Positions 63,842 through 64,000 of a stretch of 64,000 nt of DNA are shown in pieces. The translations under genes and the position numbers were made by a program. Below the pieces are notes generated by a model. That model was not told the origin of the DNA and made no database searches. It was given only the letters and a program-made list of their open reading frames with translations. Source of the stretch: Pseudoalteromonas lipolytica (lineage in GTDB: Bacteria > Pseudomonadota > Gammaproteobacteria > Enterobacterales > Alteromonadaceae); NCBI RefSeq assembly GCF_001306915.1, contig NZ_LJTC01000003.1, forward strand, positions 245,833 to 309,832, given 5' to 3'. The first letter of the stretch is position 1. Every line of letters starts with the position of its first letter.

Positions 63842-64000
63842 TCAGTTTGAAGATTTAACAGGACAAAATTTTCTCATCTTTACCCGATTATCTTCATTCG
63901 GATTTTGACGATATTCCTTTAAGAAAAAATCACAAACTTTCTTTTCTTCAATTGCTTTTTCACGTTCTTGTCTAGTCAATCTTTTTTGATAATTTGGTTG
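63842..64000 (-). CDS. C-terminal part of an unrecognised protein, cut by the window edge
   Basis: An open frame on the minus strand enters from the right edge and ends at a TGA at 63844-63842, giving 52 visible residues. The sequence is highly charged and helical (RQEREKAIEEKK), with two Cys residues (VCDFF and FCPV). No family is recognised. A palindrome and a terminator follow the stop codon, which supports a real gene end. Confidence 0.5.
   Translation of the reverse strand, partial: QPNYQKRLTRQEREKAIEEKKVCDFFLKEYRQNPNEDNRVKMRKFCPVKSSN

Overview
The window looks like a stretch of chromosome from a marine gammaproteobacterium of the Alteromonadales, most likely Pseudoalteromonas or a close relative. 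The DNA is AT-rich. The gene set (long TonB-dependent receptor with an Oar-like N-terminus, GlyGly-CTERM protein, hmgA-maiA, AgcS symporter, pqiABC, dnaK-dnaJ, umuDC) fits this group. The organism call is inference from gene content, since no rRNA or species marker is present. I saw no tRNA, rRNA, CRISPR array, insertion sequence or prophage. Genes are tightly packed, and most gaps hold a promoter, an operator or a hairpin terminator.

Layout. 1-2300: end of a cyanophycinase-like peptidase, a small membrane protein and a phosphofructokinase. 2400-8930: a tripartite RND drug-efflux operon with a palindromic operator over its promoter, followed by a TetR regulator. 9050-14110: an ECF sigma/anti-sigma pair and a DUF4331, lipoprotein, TPR and HupE-ectodomain operon. 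The sigma gene and the DUF4331 gene carry the same promoter-like motif (TTGCATC-N17-CGTTA). 14400-17000: a phosphatase-diacylglycerol-kinase fusion and small conserved proteins. 17000-19500: tyrosine/homogentisate catabolism (hmgA, maiA) with a divergent MarR regulator. 19530-23970: a Fur-box-controlled ferric-iron ABC importer with an extra exported protein. 23971-24475: a non-coding patch of decayed REP-like repeats.

24476-32273: TonB-dependent receptor, S1/P1 nuclease, a membrane-anchored PhnD-like binding protein paired with a membrane protein that may carry a winged helix, and a lipoprotein 5'-nucleotidase. Together these could degrade extracellular nucleic acid and take up the products. 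32350-39680: cyclophilin with a rhombosortase-type tail, MAPEG protein, pitrilysin-like protease, NhaC antiporter with an odd palindromic leader, NUDIX and GNAT enzymes. 39660-43160: pqiABC lipid-transport operon. 43300-48350: solute-binding protein, thioesterase, and dnaK-dnaJ with a sigma-32-type promoter. 48400-53280: YibH/YibI-like pair, YbaK deacylase, DUF3015 and DUF4105 proteins. 53270-57380: LexA-controlled umuDC, then a MarR regulator divergent from a siderophore-interacting protein and a luciferase-like oxidoreductase. 57550-61116: two patatin-like proteins flanking an alanine/glycine symporter. 61130-64000: a PAS-containing chemotaxis receptor, an Excalibur protein, and the end of an unrecognised gene cut by the right edge.

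The observations I rate highest are the twin ECF promoter motif with its four-gene envelope operon, the candidate nucleic-acid scavenging locus with its unusual sensor pair, and a hairpin that would hide the ribosome binding site of the luciferase-like gene.
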